Shown here: positions 35,001 to 46,428 of the stretch, one piece after another
Numbering within the stretch: position 1 is the first letter of the stretch
How the letters are laid out: each line of letters begins with the position of its first letter
From: Takakia lepidozioides
Taxonomy: Eukaryota > Streptophyta > Takakiopsida > Takakiales > Takakiaceae
Assembly (NCBI GenBank): GCA_030704615.1
Contig: CM060733.1
Location: forward strand, 13,020,001 to 13,084,000
Reading direction: 5' to 3'
Length of the DNA stretch: 64,000 bases
The notes under the pieces: generated by a model
The model's database searches: none
What the model was told of the DNA's origin: nothing
Seen by the model: the letters and a program-made list of their open reading frames with translations, nothing else
Made by a program: the position numbers and the translations under genes

Positions 35001-38000
35001 AAGGACAGTACAGAATCACAATCAGAATGCACAGCTGGGCAGATTCTAGCAATAAAAGTTGAAGTCCAATGAGATTTGAGAAAAGAGAAATTGAGCCTTC
35101 TGAGACAGCATGACTTACATCCAATCTTGTCGGAGGCAAATATGCAATACGTCAGAGTGCCCATCGATGACTTCACTTACAGATGCACTTTCAACAGTGT
35201 TATCCCATCTGCACGGAAGGTATTGTTCCGCCAGAGCTCAAACCGATGCTAATTTTCTCACTGCACTAGCTTAAACACTACAATTAGGACAAATCATGCC
35301 AACAACCTAAAGACCTGCCCATGCATTTGGAACTGATAACTACGGAGAGCACAAACCATGACCCTTTTGCACCCGACAAAAAAACTATATAGCTGCAACC
35401 AGTAAGTGCACTTTTGTGTGAAAATGCAATCAATCTGTCCTCATAATCCTAGAACAACATCAGGAGCATGACCTACAATTGTCATATATCGCTATATAAT
35501 TCATTTCTGTAATGACTGATGCCCTTTAGCTCTGTGGAGGCCATATGTTGCTAACTAAATGTTGGACAGCTAGGTGGTCAATACACATTGAACAGTCATA
35601 ATCATGGCAGTGTTCACTAAGATGTCTAACATCTGGAAGGTAGAGAACAGTAATTGCCAATCCTCCAAAATAACTAGCCACTTTGAAGTTACAAAGGTGG
35701 TGTGACCAAAATGTGCCAGGCATGAAATGTTTCCCTACTGACACCAATGTCAACATAATTTTGAGAGCAGATGGCAAGACAGAAGCCCGTGACCAATTCA
35801 AACACCTAGCTTTTGCATATAGGCAAGAGTGCGACAATCAGCCAAAATTAAATGAATGATTTTGATATTACTAAGCAGCTATGCTCAGTCCATTTAATGT
35901 TATGTACATTAGGAAAGGCAGGCTCCTAAACCAACCAAGTGAGCCATCCATAGGGCTGGTCAAACTAAGGGAAAAAAGCACCCCAGCATGAACATCCAAA
36001 CTTCCCCTAACATACAACAATCGTCATGCCTTATAGCTTCAAATGATTCTTGCAACACTTGTATACTTACTGGACACGCTCACTTCCGTAATCCATGATG
36101 AGACCAAATATTTGATCAGCTGGAGCCTTCACCACTCCAACAGCTTTCATCACTGGTAGCTGCACTCAGTCAAACTCGAACACAGTCATGAAAAATATTT
36201 TCCGAGGCAACACGAAAGGTCTCCATTATGCTGACTCATGGAGCTTGAACCCAAAGCAAAGTACTTGCTAAAGCATCCAACATACATAACCAGAAATTTC
36301 AAGACGCAATAACGGTAAGTCAATAAAAAGTCACAAATGACCAAACGCTGCAGGCTGAATGCTAACCTTATATCTGAAGGGGAACTCTGAAGAAATCTCT
36401 TCAAAAAATCTCAACCCTGCAGAGCAAGGTTCACACTGAGACAAACGGCATCACTGATAACACCAAGCTATTTAACGTTTTTAACCAGGAGACACCAACC
36501 CGCTCAATGAACCACTTTTGTAAGTCAAAACTCCATGAAATAGACAGCCACAGATAGAGGCACTGCTATGCAGGGGCACAGAAAAACTTAAGAAGGTGAC
36601 AATGTAACCTTTTCAGCACCTTCACACGACACATTCTTAATTTGTTCTTCCTGCGCTGTGGGAAATACTCATCATTCACAATCCGAACATAGGAAGCAAT
36701 GGCAGCTTCAGGTAAATAAGAACATTTTTGCCATTGGCAAAGAAGGATGCTGGACCTGGATGTTCTGCCTCCACGACCTATACATGACCTTCAAGCAGGG
36801 CCCCATACCATTTTCACAACGAACAAGCCTCCATTTTGGTGTGGAGCTTGGTGACGCTGACTGGAAATCTCCCATACCTGCTGTACCAAAGCTCTCTGCC
36901 AGAAAAGGTGAATCTGCATGCCATATCAGAGCATCATTGTCCAAACATGCTACTGCCTGCAACAGGTGGTGTTTCAATGGGGAAACCTTATGTAGGTAAG
37001 AATCTCTGTGAAAGCAGGAGGCAACAAGTAGGCAGCTTCCCCCTCTTCTTGACAATTACCCAAAAGACAAAGGCAAAATCCATCATATATTTCCCCCGTT
37101 TGTTGCTTTGTAAGGCAAGGTAAAGTGGAAGATACCAACCATGGCCAATGGTAGTCAAGCTGGTGTAGGATTTCTCTATGTGCTTTCCATTCCGAGGTAA
37201 ATGTGGCTGCAGTCCCAATGACTCTCTCGGTCTCCCATCACCCACCCTTTACATGCCATCCCAGGAAAAGAACTGGTTAAGCTTTGAAAGAATCAAGAAT
37301 GAGTACACTTAAACAATCAAAACCTACCTCTAGCTCCACCAATGATTCTGGTGGAGAGGAAAGTTCAACGAGAGAACAGCATCAACGATAAATGCATAAT
37401 AGAGACTGTGCAATTAAAACATCAAGTCTATTTGGTGTCAAAATGCAATCCAGCAATCCGGCATGAAAGAAAGAATGGGCCCCTAATCGATCACTTAAAC
37501 TTTGCTCCGGCATCGATGATAACCCATCTGCTGGTGCTTTAGATAGTTCTATTTTTATTGATCTGCTGGTACTCAAATCTCCAGCTCTTACAAGCATGTG
37601 TATGTCAAACACAAGTTAATTCCCACAAGTACACTGGGCATATGTCACAATGTAATACTTTAGCAAAACCATATCAGTTCAGTATCAATAATTGATTGAC
37701 AAATACCTGAATAGCTAGAGGTCCAAACATGAGACCGCAAGTTGCTAATGAAATGAAGACAGATAAAACACCTACAGATTTTCACTGAGGTACGCAAGTT
37801 GAATGCCCAAAGACGGTGACCACGGCTCCAGCGTCAAGTCTAGGGGCTACACAGAAAGCACATCCAACATTGAGCCTTCGACACACTGAATAGGAGTGCT
37901 GTTCTCCAAACTCACAAATAATCGATCCCATTAAAAAAATACCATGTAGCAATGCACATCAGATCCAGAAAGCAATTTCCATTCATGTCACAGTAGAGTC

Positions 38001-40728
38001 CTATTGCACTTTTGAGTATCTACTAAATAGAAGCAAACCATGACACAAAGGTGACTACTTAGTCAATGTGCAACATGCAACCCATGGATACACTTAAATG
38101 ATTGTATGCCTGGATTCAAGGGGTGTAACAAACCACATCATCTGACACACCTTTCCAAGGGAAAATGTGAAAGCCTTGAGCCACTCTGCCACCTCCTCAG
38201 AACTCACAGCTCCCAGCTGTGCAAACCCAGGGATGTTCTTATCAAAGAAACAACTAAAAGGAATGGACAAGATCAACAAATCACATATGTACTACCAGCA
38301 GCACCTCTCATACTAGGTGGATGCTCATACCAGGGTAAACCACCATATTTGCCTTGTATTTCTACTGTCCGAGAGGGATTCCTCTACTGCACACAATGGT
38401 ACCCAGAGTTTATGCCTACAAAGCCATTGACCCTTATTCAGCAGGGACTGGCAGTGGACGAATCAGTGATCAATACTGCTAAGCCATGTTCGTGAACCAA
38501 AATCACATTGTATCGGACACTGAAAAAGTATGCATAGTTACTCTACTGGGCGTAGCTTTCTCTTCCTCCCTCTTGAGTTATCAAGGTAAGAGGCAAAAAT
38601 GTCTCTCTTACCAGCACCTCCTTTTTTGGATCGGTGATACTGTAGAGGCGAATGGTGTACAAAATCTGCATCCATGAGACAAGAGTCAACTTTGATCCTC
38701 ATAACATAGGCATCGCTCTCATTATTGCTAAATCTTACAACAAGTCATTAGTTGATATGCTCGTTTAATTTTCTATCGCATTCCTCCCTCAGAACTTCTA
38801 TAAAACTCAAGATTCCCAACTGAACCTCCTCCTCCAGTCCACATAACGCAAACCTCCCCCAACCCACCCACCCCCTGCCCTGCCACCCAAGCAAAACAAG
38901 CCTTTTATTGATATACTTCTTCTTCCCTTATTCTTCGCATTCATTGTCCCATAAGCTCTTTGGGCTTTTGGTGTACATTATCAAGTTCATCTCTGTTATT
39001 GTGGTTATGTTGTTGTTATACTTAGCCCCGGAAGCCCTCACAGCCCTCTACAGACATTGTAACATCTCTTTCCTTGTCTCTCTACTATGTCCCTAAAAAT
39101 GGAATCCTATTTAGAAAACAGGCATCAGATGGGGAGCCATAGTAGACAGCTTGGGAAATACCTTGCCATTCACAACTTGTCTGCCCGTATCTTCCAGACG
39201 GTGATCCAAATCAAGTAACCCTGATCGCAGTGGCACCTGGCCCAATCCCAATCCATACATCTCCAACTTGAAGACATACACTGTGGAAATGAGGGGAGTT
39301 CAAATCAAGAGCTTCCATTTGAGTTGTACGACTTGGCTACAATCTGTTTCTTCTACTGCTAACTACTTGACACATGACACGTGACCCTTTAGCAGTAGCA
39401 ACTTTTAATATTATCCAGGAAAGTCGCAGTTACCAAGACTATCTCAGAAGAAGAAAATGGAACCGGGGTCAGTACCAATCAAGCAGGCAAGGTACAGAAT
39501 GAATCCCAACTACGCACAGAAGGTTGGAGAAGAGATCAAGAAGTTGGCTGAGGCTAAGTTTATATACCCAATAGAGTATACAACTTGGTTGTCACCCATT
39601 GTGATAATTCCCAAGAAGAATGGTAAACTAAGAGTTTGTGTGAACTACAAGAAGCTGAATGCTTGTACGAAGAAAGATCCTTTCCCTTTGCCATTCACAG
39701 AAGCAGTATTAGACAATGTGGCAGGCCATGAGATGTACTCATTCATGGATGGCTTCAGTGGTTATAATCAAGTGCAAGTGGCAGAAGGAGACCAAGGAAA
39801 AACAGCTTTCATCACAGACCGGGGTGCTTATGCATACAAAGTCATGCCAGGCCCAGAGACAAATGTTTAATGAGTCCTTGCAAGCATTTGGCCTCAAGAG
39901 ACCTCGATTTGAGCATTTCACCCAGAGTGATACACTATTCAGAAATCCGAACTACCATGAAATTACATATGCCCTAGGTTAGAAGCACACAACTTAGACA
40001 TGAGGAATTGTGCACTAATACATTGTGCCTTGCAGGCAAAATCTCCAGATTTCACCTTAGGGGATAGACAGGCAAGTTGCAGATGTCCAGCCAAGATTGA
40101 CTGCAAATCTGAGACCTGAGCAATGTTCCCTGGATTGCAAAATAAAATTAAAATTCATGTTCCCAAAAATCAATTTGAGTGTAATAGTCAAAAGATAGTT
40201 TGCCAACTCTCAGCTGTAATCATTCATATCGGCTTACAAGCTGCGAAGCCTCAAGTTCATTTTGACAACCTTCATATCTGCTTAAAGTACTTCCAAGTTC
40301 GTCAGGGCACCTACGAAAATTTATTGCCCATTATCAACCTCTGAGATGCCAGCTCTTCAGCATTGAACCAGTCTACTGTGTTGGGCCCTTCTTACATCGC
40401 ACCTTAATCTCCCGCGCACAGGAGACACCACGAGAACTTACATGATGTGATAAGAACATAACACGGTAGTGCATGGGAATCAATCTAAGTCAAATGTGGA
40501 CTATCAAGACACGGTTCATTGGCAACGGGACCAAACGATGTAATATTTTTTCGGAAGGCATAAGAAACACACCAGGTCTCCTTTAAGACGCAACTGCGAA
40601 AACTGGCGTCTCGACAGCACGCAGAAGGTGAGAAAGCAGTAGATGCCTCCCTGCCGGCTGGGCCCAAAGCTGTACAAATAGCCCTCGATTGTGCTCGCCA
40701 TCACTGCAGCTTCCTTAAATCCATCCAC
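29027..40728 (-). CDS. EDR2-like protein: PH, START and DUF1336 (EDR2_C) domains
   Basis: Related to Arabidopsis ENHANCED DISEASE RESISTANCE 2, a lipid-binding negative regulator of defence and cell death at membranes. Resolved exons (minus): 40701-40573, 39236-39162, 38665-38612, 38216-38151 (PH: EGYLYSFGPSRQG, YTIRLYSITDP, SSEEVAEWLKAF); 36416-36367, 36159-36071, 35208-35119, 34810-34746, 34388-34326, 33863-33696 (START: GLRFFEEISS, PVMKAVGVVKAPADQIFGLI, DGHSDVL, RYWMREDNGTY, PGFVRAYIHSGGYIVTPLK); 33519-33314, 33018-32955, 32323-32169, 31783-31682, 30391-30248, 30001-29906, 29634-29533, 29161-29027 (DUF1336: CKLVAVDWLKANGRMDHVAG, DYSLVFYFAT, LGSSGVVRGVMGLVFGYITA, ELPEHLLG, stop at 29029-29027). 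These joins are GT-AG and in phase. Two places are unresolved: the PH-START linker (either 37206-37140 or 36956-36878 fits the phases) and a short piece between 31682 and 30391. The start could be 40728 or 40701. Confidence 0.9.
31563..31625 (-). repeat. Dispersed repeat (GGCCACAAGGCTACGGCAAAC family), inverted copy
   Basis: In an intron of the EDR2-like gene. The minus strand reads GGGCGCGGGGTCAATGGCCA, then CAAGGCTACGGCAAACAATG, then TCTTATGAGTACATC: the longest copy of the family. Confidence 0.65.
34020..34072 (+). repeat. Dispersed repeat (GGCCACAAGGCTACGGCAAAC family), diverged copy
   Basis: Reads GGGGTCAATGGCTGTAAGGC then TACGGCAAGCCGATG. It lies in an intron just upstream of EDR2-like START-domain sequence. 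Confidence 0.55.
34655..34712 (+). repeat. Short interspersed hairpin repeat, forward copy
   Basis: In an EDR2-like intron. It reads GGGAACTTTATAACGTCCAA then AGAAAGACCACGAGCTATG, a diverged member of the 16205-16350 family. Confidence 0.5.
38920..38985 (-). repeat. Short interspersed hairpin repeat, inverted copy
   Basis: In the intron between EDR2-like exons 2 and 3. The plus strand reads TTGTCCCATAAGCTCTTTGG, then GCTTTTGGTGTACATTATCA, then AGTTCATCTC, the inverse of the family consensus. Confidence 0.6.
39436..39870 (+). pseudogene. Ty3/gypsy reverse transcriptase fragment inside an EDR2-like intron
   Basis: A plus-strand open frame encodes the RT N-terminal and fingers region: KQARYRMNPNYAQKVGEEIK, IPKKNGKLRVCVNYKKLNAC, DPFPLPFTEAVLDNVAGHEM and FMDGFSGYNQVQ. 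It ends at about the point where the MPFGL box should appear. It belongs to a different gypsy lineage from the 1-5540 element and lies antisense to the host gene, between its first two coding exons. No LTR was found. Downstream to 39990, sequence of similar kind (RPRFEHFTQ) may be another piece. Confidence 0.85.
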
Positions 40729-40989
40729 TTGCTTCTCTCCTAATCAATCGGCAGCTGACCACGCTGAGAGCACGAGCCCTCCTCCTCCTCAGTTTACTTC
40801 CGACTGAGAAGGAGACAAGGAAACGCTCCTGACTCGTCACAGATCACCCTTCTAATGTACACATGAAGATTACTTACTATCTTTACCATCCCGTACCCCA
40901 GTAGTTTTTGTTTTTTCCCCTGGGTGAAAACCGCAAGTTGGTAAGTTAGATATGACGGTTCGTTGGTGTCTCACTGTCTAAGAGGCAAT

Positions 40990-41535
40990 TGAGAACTGTC
41001 AGCACCACCAGTCGGTAGCTCAGTAGTCAGTAGGATGGTGCACTGAGTGCCACCCAGGTGATTCTGGGTTCAAATCCTGCTAACTTGTGGGGTGTGGTCC
41101 AAAATGTACAACGCCTCTCGCATGAAGCGTAAAGTATGGGTGTCACTTGACCCCCAAGGGCTACTTCTTCAAGCGGGGAGGTGGACACCTGGACACCTTT
41201 GTGACACCAATCGGTGGATTGAACTCACAACCACTTCCGACAAAGATTCCCTGCTATGATTGCGACGGCCGCTGCGTCCGGGCGCACCTTTGATTCCCGG
41301 TAGCGTCACCGGATGACCCTGTTATCCAGGTGGTAAGTGCCCATTATCAGATGTGGTATTCTTCTCCCACTTGACGAAGGCCTGAGTATATTAATAGCCA
41401 AGGAAAAAATAACCTTGCAGCAAAAAGTCCCGGAGGCAATAGAAAGGAGCCCAGGTGGTTATTTTTTCCACCATTTTGTAATCTCCTTTGCTTAATTTGA
41501 TTAAAAGGGCCTCTGTCCTAAGAAAAAAAATTTAA
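40990..41535 (+). mobile_element. tRNA-derived SINE candidate
   Basis: The head has a Pol III box A-like TAGCTCAGTAG at 41016-41026 and a box B-like GGTTCAAATCC at 41068-41078, about 40 bases apart as in tRNA genes. The cloverleaf is imperfect (weak T-stem), so this is not a functional tRNA. An unrelated body follows. The 3' part (41456-41535) ends in A-rich sequence and is shared with 14155-14236. Head, body and A-tail is the SINE layout. Confidence 0.6.
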
Positions 41536-41567
41536 GAATTTTTTTTTTTTTTAAAAACGACACTACC

Positions 41568-41890
41568 CAGAGGAGTGTAGAGCCTCATTCCCTGCAATAT
41601 CCATCGTCCTATGGACATGATAAGGACTAGGTAACATTCGAGAGGAGCCCCTGCCACCGGATATAGCATGGAGCCAGGACCTACCGAGCTGCGTTAGTGG
41701 TGAGATGTCATAGCGACCTGCTATATCCGGTAGCAGGGGCTCTTCTCGAGCGCTACCTAGTCCTTCTCACGTCCATAGGACGATAGATATTGCACAGACA
41801 GGAATGAGGCTCTACACTCCTCTGGGTTAACGGGGCTTGGTAGGTCCTGGCTCCATGCTATATCCGGTAGCATGGGCTCCTCCTAGCAGG
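41568..41890. repeat. Foldback element with ~105-bp inverted arms
   Basis: The left arm (about 41568-41675) begins CCCAGAGGAGTGTAGAGCCT and the right arm (about 41720-41827) is its inverse with scattered differences, leaving a loop of some 45 bp. A third partial copy of the arm end (CTATATCCGGTAGCATGGGC) lies at 41858-41880. It is non-coding and resembles a MITE or foldback transposon. Confidence 0.8.
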
Positions 41891-42174
41891 ACATAACCGG
41901 TTTTTAGGGTAGCGAGCCAATCATTTTAGGGCAGCGAGCCAGTCAGTTTACTCTTGTACGTACCAGTGTTGGGCGGTTACCCGCCTGGGCCGGGTAAACG
42001 CCGGTTCCGGTTATGTGGAACCGGACCGGACCTGCCTGTGCAGAACCGGAACCGGAACCGCTCATTGGGGATTGTGTGGGAACCGGAACCGGCGGTTCCA
42101 GCTACGACCACATGTGTGGGAACCGCCGGTTCCGGTTCCGGTTCCGGTCCACCCGTGGGCTGTAGCCCTAAGTG

Positions 42175-43191
42175 TCTCTACGTCCCCAGAACGCGGCCCG
42201 AGCTCGGATTGGCCTCCGGCCCCTTCAGTGGGACGACCGTCTCGCAGGTTACGCACACTGGTGGGCCGTTGAAAGACGAGAGTATGGCGATTGCCAACTC
42301 CAGCACTCGGGAGGGCCAGCTGCAACCACTAGTCGCCCGCTCAGCATTGTTGCGGCGACGAAGAAGGCCGTTGTGGTGCTCAAAGGAACTTCGAACGTAG
42401 AAGGCATTGTCAATTTGGTCCAGGAAGATGATGGTTATTTCTGAAGACCTCTCTGATTGTGGTTTTGCATGTTGTGAAGAAATGTAGATATAGCTGTCAG
42501 ACGAAATGAAAATGAAGCATTGTGATCTTTGTTATAGATGGGAGTGAAAGTGATCATGGTACTGTTTGTTTAGGGTTTGGAGATGTATTTAGCTCCAACG
42601 GGGCATGCGATTGAAGAACGGTTTTAGAACACAGAATTCGTTGGCCGTGGTTTCTGCTGAATTCTCCCTACTTAAAACTTAAGACATTCCCCAGCGTCTT
42701 TGCATGCTGGGACCAGAGTGCCTGACAATGGCAGTGTGCGACCACTTTATCCCTATCATATGATTAATGCATTCCAGACATCGAACAGAACTACCGTGAG
42801 AACACATTGCACGGGAATCCCTGAACCACCACGGAGGAAGAATCTCTAAAGTTCGCATCTGCAGTAGGAGTAAGCGCTAGGGATTTGGATTCACATCCGC
42901 TAAGGCGAGAGGTCAGTTGAGGCCCTCCAAATTATACACAAGGAAATTTGTGTAGTTCTATTTCTGCACTCTGACTTTCGCCACTCTTTTCCAGACTGTG
43001 TTGTTTGTTGTGCCTCAGTATGGCAATATTGGGACAAAGTCAGAGAGAGACAGTATCCTGTGGAGACTACACTTTAAGGAAAATTGCTTTTCGACCAAGT
43101 TTGAATAGGGAGGTGTGATTTTTGAGCAGGTCCCACAACGGTGAATGTGAAGATTACTGGCCTTGCACCTGGCAAGCATGGTTTTCACCTA
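42175..43191 (+). pseudogene. Captured host-gene chimera: CAP/PR-1 fragment fused to Cu/Zn superoxide dismutase exons
   Basis: One frame at 42175-42433 first reads [20 protein letters not shown] then GYAHWWAVE and [10 protein letters not shown], the N-terminal part of the plant PR-1/CAP domain. It then passes in frame into [20 protein letters not shown] and QEDDG, the N-terminus of cytosolic Cu/Zn-SOD. A GT donor follows at 42434. The next SOD exon sits at 43130-43191, after an AG acceptor, and continues in phase with GPTTVNVKITGLAPGKHGFH. The SOD copper ligands beyond that point are missing and no in-frame ATG precedes the fusion, so no working enzyme is expected. Retention of the intron points to DNA-level capture by the hAT. 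Confidence 0.85.
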
Positions 43192-44689
43192 GTAACCACT
43201 TTTGGCTTCAACTTTTTGCTTTTGCATCTTTATATCCGAGATTGGAACATGTATAAGTAATGCCACTCTTGAATGGCAGAGGCCTAGCTCTGGAGAAGCA
43301 CACATTTTGGAACTTGTGATTAATTTTTATTATTTGTTGTTCAATCCACTTCAAGGTTTTGCAGAAATTTGGGAGGCTTCGCATTGTATGACTGCTGCGT
43401 TTCAGCTGGTCATGAATTTATCTGCCATTGTGCTTTGGGACACCAAGGGCTTTCAACTCCTAGAAGTGTACTGATTGAGGGAGAGATAAAAGGGATGACG
43501 GGCTTTCTAGTGGAGCAATTTTTCCGGGTGCTAGGGTGGGCTTTCCTTCCAGTTATGAGCAGCGTGGTATGATGGTTGCAGGTCTTTTTTCATCCAAATA
43601 GCCAGGGCAGGTGTTCCTCTTTTCGCTGTGTGTCAGGGAATCTTGAACAATGTTGAGTGGCGAGAGGAGGTATGTGAGCAGCCATTCCCCCGTCTCTTCC
43701 ATCCACTCCTTCAGGGGCTCTCTCGTTCATAGTTTCTGGCTACTCCACGTGGCACTGCATTCTGGCTGTCTTCACTTGTTTATCTTGTACGTCCGTCATT
43801 TTCTAAGCAATTCCCTGTCATTTCTACCTACTTGTTCACCCTTCCCTGGCCAGATTTCAGACCTGCTCTTACAAGGTTTGACAGTCATCATTGTCTTACT
43901 TTTTGCACTCTTACAGTGTCAGGCATGCTTATATTATGGACACTATCCTCTTCCACCTTCTGAAAGACCATGTCTCCAGACCCTTGTTGTTAAGCTTGAC
44001 CTAACTTCACTACTGGAAAGCTTGCATTAAGCGAGTTGTCCAAGTGTGAGGTTGTGGTCTGTTGCCTGGGTTGGAGTTGTGAAATCGATGTGTATTGCTA
44101 CCTGGAATATGTGTGGGTTTTAAGGTTACAGTTCAATGGTAGATTTTAATGATGTATTTGGGTTGAGTTGCTGCAGCACACCCACCAATGGATGCATGTC
44201 TTTGTTAACACAGTTCACTTTTAGCCTCATAGTTTTGTATACTAGCATATGAAGGGTTAACCCATGGAATCATCACTCTAGTGACCTCCTATGCTACTTT
44301 ATGCATGCACCTGTGTTTGGAATGTGCCACCAGTTTGTATCTGTTAAATCCTCTATGCTATTAAAAATGTGCTAAATGCTAAGTGTGCTGTCGTGGCCTT
44401 CTCTAGGGCTTTTGCAATTACCTTTCAGTAGAGATTACAGAAAGTCAACCTGGTCTTGGTTGTCAGTGATTTAGTCATCCAGTCGTCTCCAAGTGCTGTT
44501 CAGCTACTGAAGAGGGCTTTTCAAAAGAGAATGATCTAAGCAATCGAGTGGATATCAATGTTGTAGCAAGTAGAGTTAGTGACGTTGGTAAGCATCCACC
44601 ACTTTTGGTTATTTTACTGTTTTTAGCTTTAGTTCACCATGAAGCTAATGAGCTTCTTCCTTTCTTATGGCATGTGGTGCAAGAGGTAA
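43192..44689 (+). other. hAT interior without recognised gene
   Basis: Several candidate splice acceptors and short open frames occur (43369-43572, 43650-44030, 44548-44742), but no domain was identified. It may contain more captured host DNA or untranslated 5' exons of the transposase. Confidence 0.4.
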
Positions 44690-46135
44690 GGAGGACGAGT
44701 AAAGAGGGCCCACCTGCAACCAGGCCCCTTGGTCCATGGTAATCATTGATCATCATTCTTCTTCTTTTTTCTTTTTTTTTTCCTGTTTTCTTTGATGATA
44801 TACCAAGGGGCTGATAGCCCCTTGCTCCACTATGGTAGATTTTACATTGGAGGGAGCACAAGCAAAGAGGGGCCCGCCAACCAGCCCACATTGCCCACTA
44901 GTAAGTATCTTCCCTTTCTTTAAATTTTTTTAATTCTTGATACAATTGGGGGTTGATAAGATAGCCCCTTTGGCTTCTATTATAGCAGATTCTGCATGAG
45001 AGGGAGGGAGCCCAAAGTAGGGAGGGACCTGCCAACCAGCCACCATTACCCTTGTAACTCCCTTTCATTGAGCTTTATTTTTTAGTTGTTTAAATTTTTA
45101 TTAAAAGAGGGGCTGATTAGCCCATTGCTCTTGTGCTACGGCTGATCGTGCATGGGAGGGAAATGAGGGCAAGTAAGAAGGCTGGCCAACCAGCCCCTCT
45201 TGCACCGCACATGTAAGCATCCCCCTTCATTTTTTTTCCCCATAAAATTGGTATAGCAAGGGCTGATTAGCCGTTGCTAATGCAGATCACACACAAGGAG
45301 GACGTCCAGTGCAAGTAAAAAAGCACGTCAACCAGCCCCTCTCATCTTGTAGTAAGCCCCCACCCTTTATCTTAGTTTTTTAATGTTATTCTTTCAAATG
45401 TGTGGTACAACAAAAGGCTGATTCGCCCTTCCTCATAGTGATATGTTGCACTCGGGAAGGGAGCAGAAATAGGAGGTCTCTTGACCCGCCAACCAGCCCC
45501 CATTACCTGCGTGTACTTCCCCTTCATCGTTCTTTATTTTCTTAATTATTTTAAGTTTGTGATATAAGAGGAGCTGATTAGCCCCTTGCTCTTTTGCTAT
45601 TGTAGATCGTGCATGGGAGGGAAAGAGGGCAAGTAGGGAGGCCTCCAGCCCCCGTTCCACCACACATGTAAGCATGCCCCTAATTCAATGTTGCATATTT
45701 TTTTTTTCCCAGAAAATTGGCATAGCAAGGGGCTGATCAGCCCCCTACTCTGTTGCTATGTAGATCACACACAAGAAGGAGGAGTGCGAGTTTAGAGCCC
45801 GCTAACCAGCCCCCTCATCCTATGGTAAGCCCCCACCCTTTAATAGCTTAGTTTTTTATTTTATTTTTTCCAATGTGTGGTACAACAGAGGGATGATTTG
45901 CTCCTCCTCTCATAGTGAAAGTTTGAACTCGGAAAGGGGAGCACAAATATCAAGAAGGCTTGACAGCCAGCCCCTACCTCTTGTGGACAATCACCCCACT
46001 TTAAAGCTTCATAATTTTTAGTTATAACTCTTCATGTTGTGGTACAACAAGGACTGATTTATTTATATGTGGTGGGGGCATTGCAGATCATCTCCCAAGG
46101 CATGAAGTAGCCAAGCCGACCACTGAAGCATAAGA
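44690..46135 (+). repeat. Tandem array of ~150-bp exon-like units with three-unit higher-order structure
   Basis: About nine diverged units share the order GGGGCTGATTAGCCCCTTGC, a YAG-like site before ATC.TGCA, GGGAGG, CCAACCAGCCCC, and a GTAAG-type site. Units near 45095, 45240 and 45400 match those near 45550, 45705 and 45870 respectively (shared phrases GATCGTGCATGGGAGGGAAA, GATCACACACAAG and GTGTGGTACAACA), so a three-unit block of about 460 bp was duplicated. Each unit could form a 60-70 nt exon flanked by AG and GTAAG. It lies upstream of the transposase in the hAT. Confidence 0.75.
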
Positions 46136-46428
46136 CTGGTCCACCCCCAACTTGCTAGGTAATTTTTGTAATTTGAAAATGTAAATGTACATGTAATAGA
46201 TTAAAAAAATAACGTAGATCTAAATGTAGGCCATGTATGTAACATTCAGCTCAATATGACATAATAAATTGAGCAGTGCGGTGTCTATCCCCACACTTTC
46301 GTTTTGGCCAGCCATATACCATCCCAAACTTTTGTAAATATATGAGTTTTGCACAATTATTAAATGCCTTTTGGATTCTTTGTTTGCATTGTTTTTACAC
46401 AGGAGTTGTTCCACAAGCTTTTTATGTC

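Noticed and set aside
41010-41085. Functional tRNA gene
   Set aside because: Internal promoter boxes are present, but the T-stem and acceptor stem do not pair well; better explained as a SINE head.
43650-44030. Open frame of 126 residues inside the hAT as a captured gene
   Set aside because: Hydrophobic chance-like translation with no recognised family.
46276-46428. Upstream ATG extending the hAT transposase by 51 residues
   Set aside because: The extension crosses a strong polypyrimidine-CAG acceptor and encodes a hydrophobic, non-conserved stretch; the ATG at 46429 is preferred.
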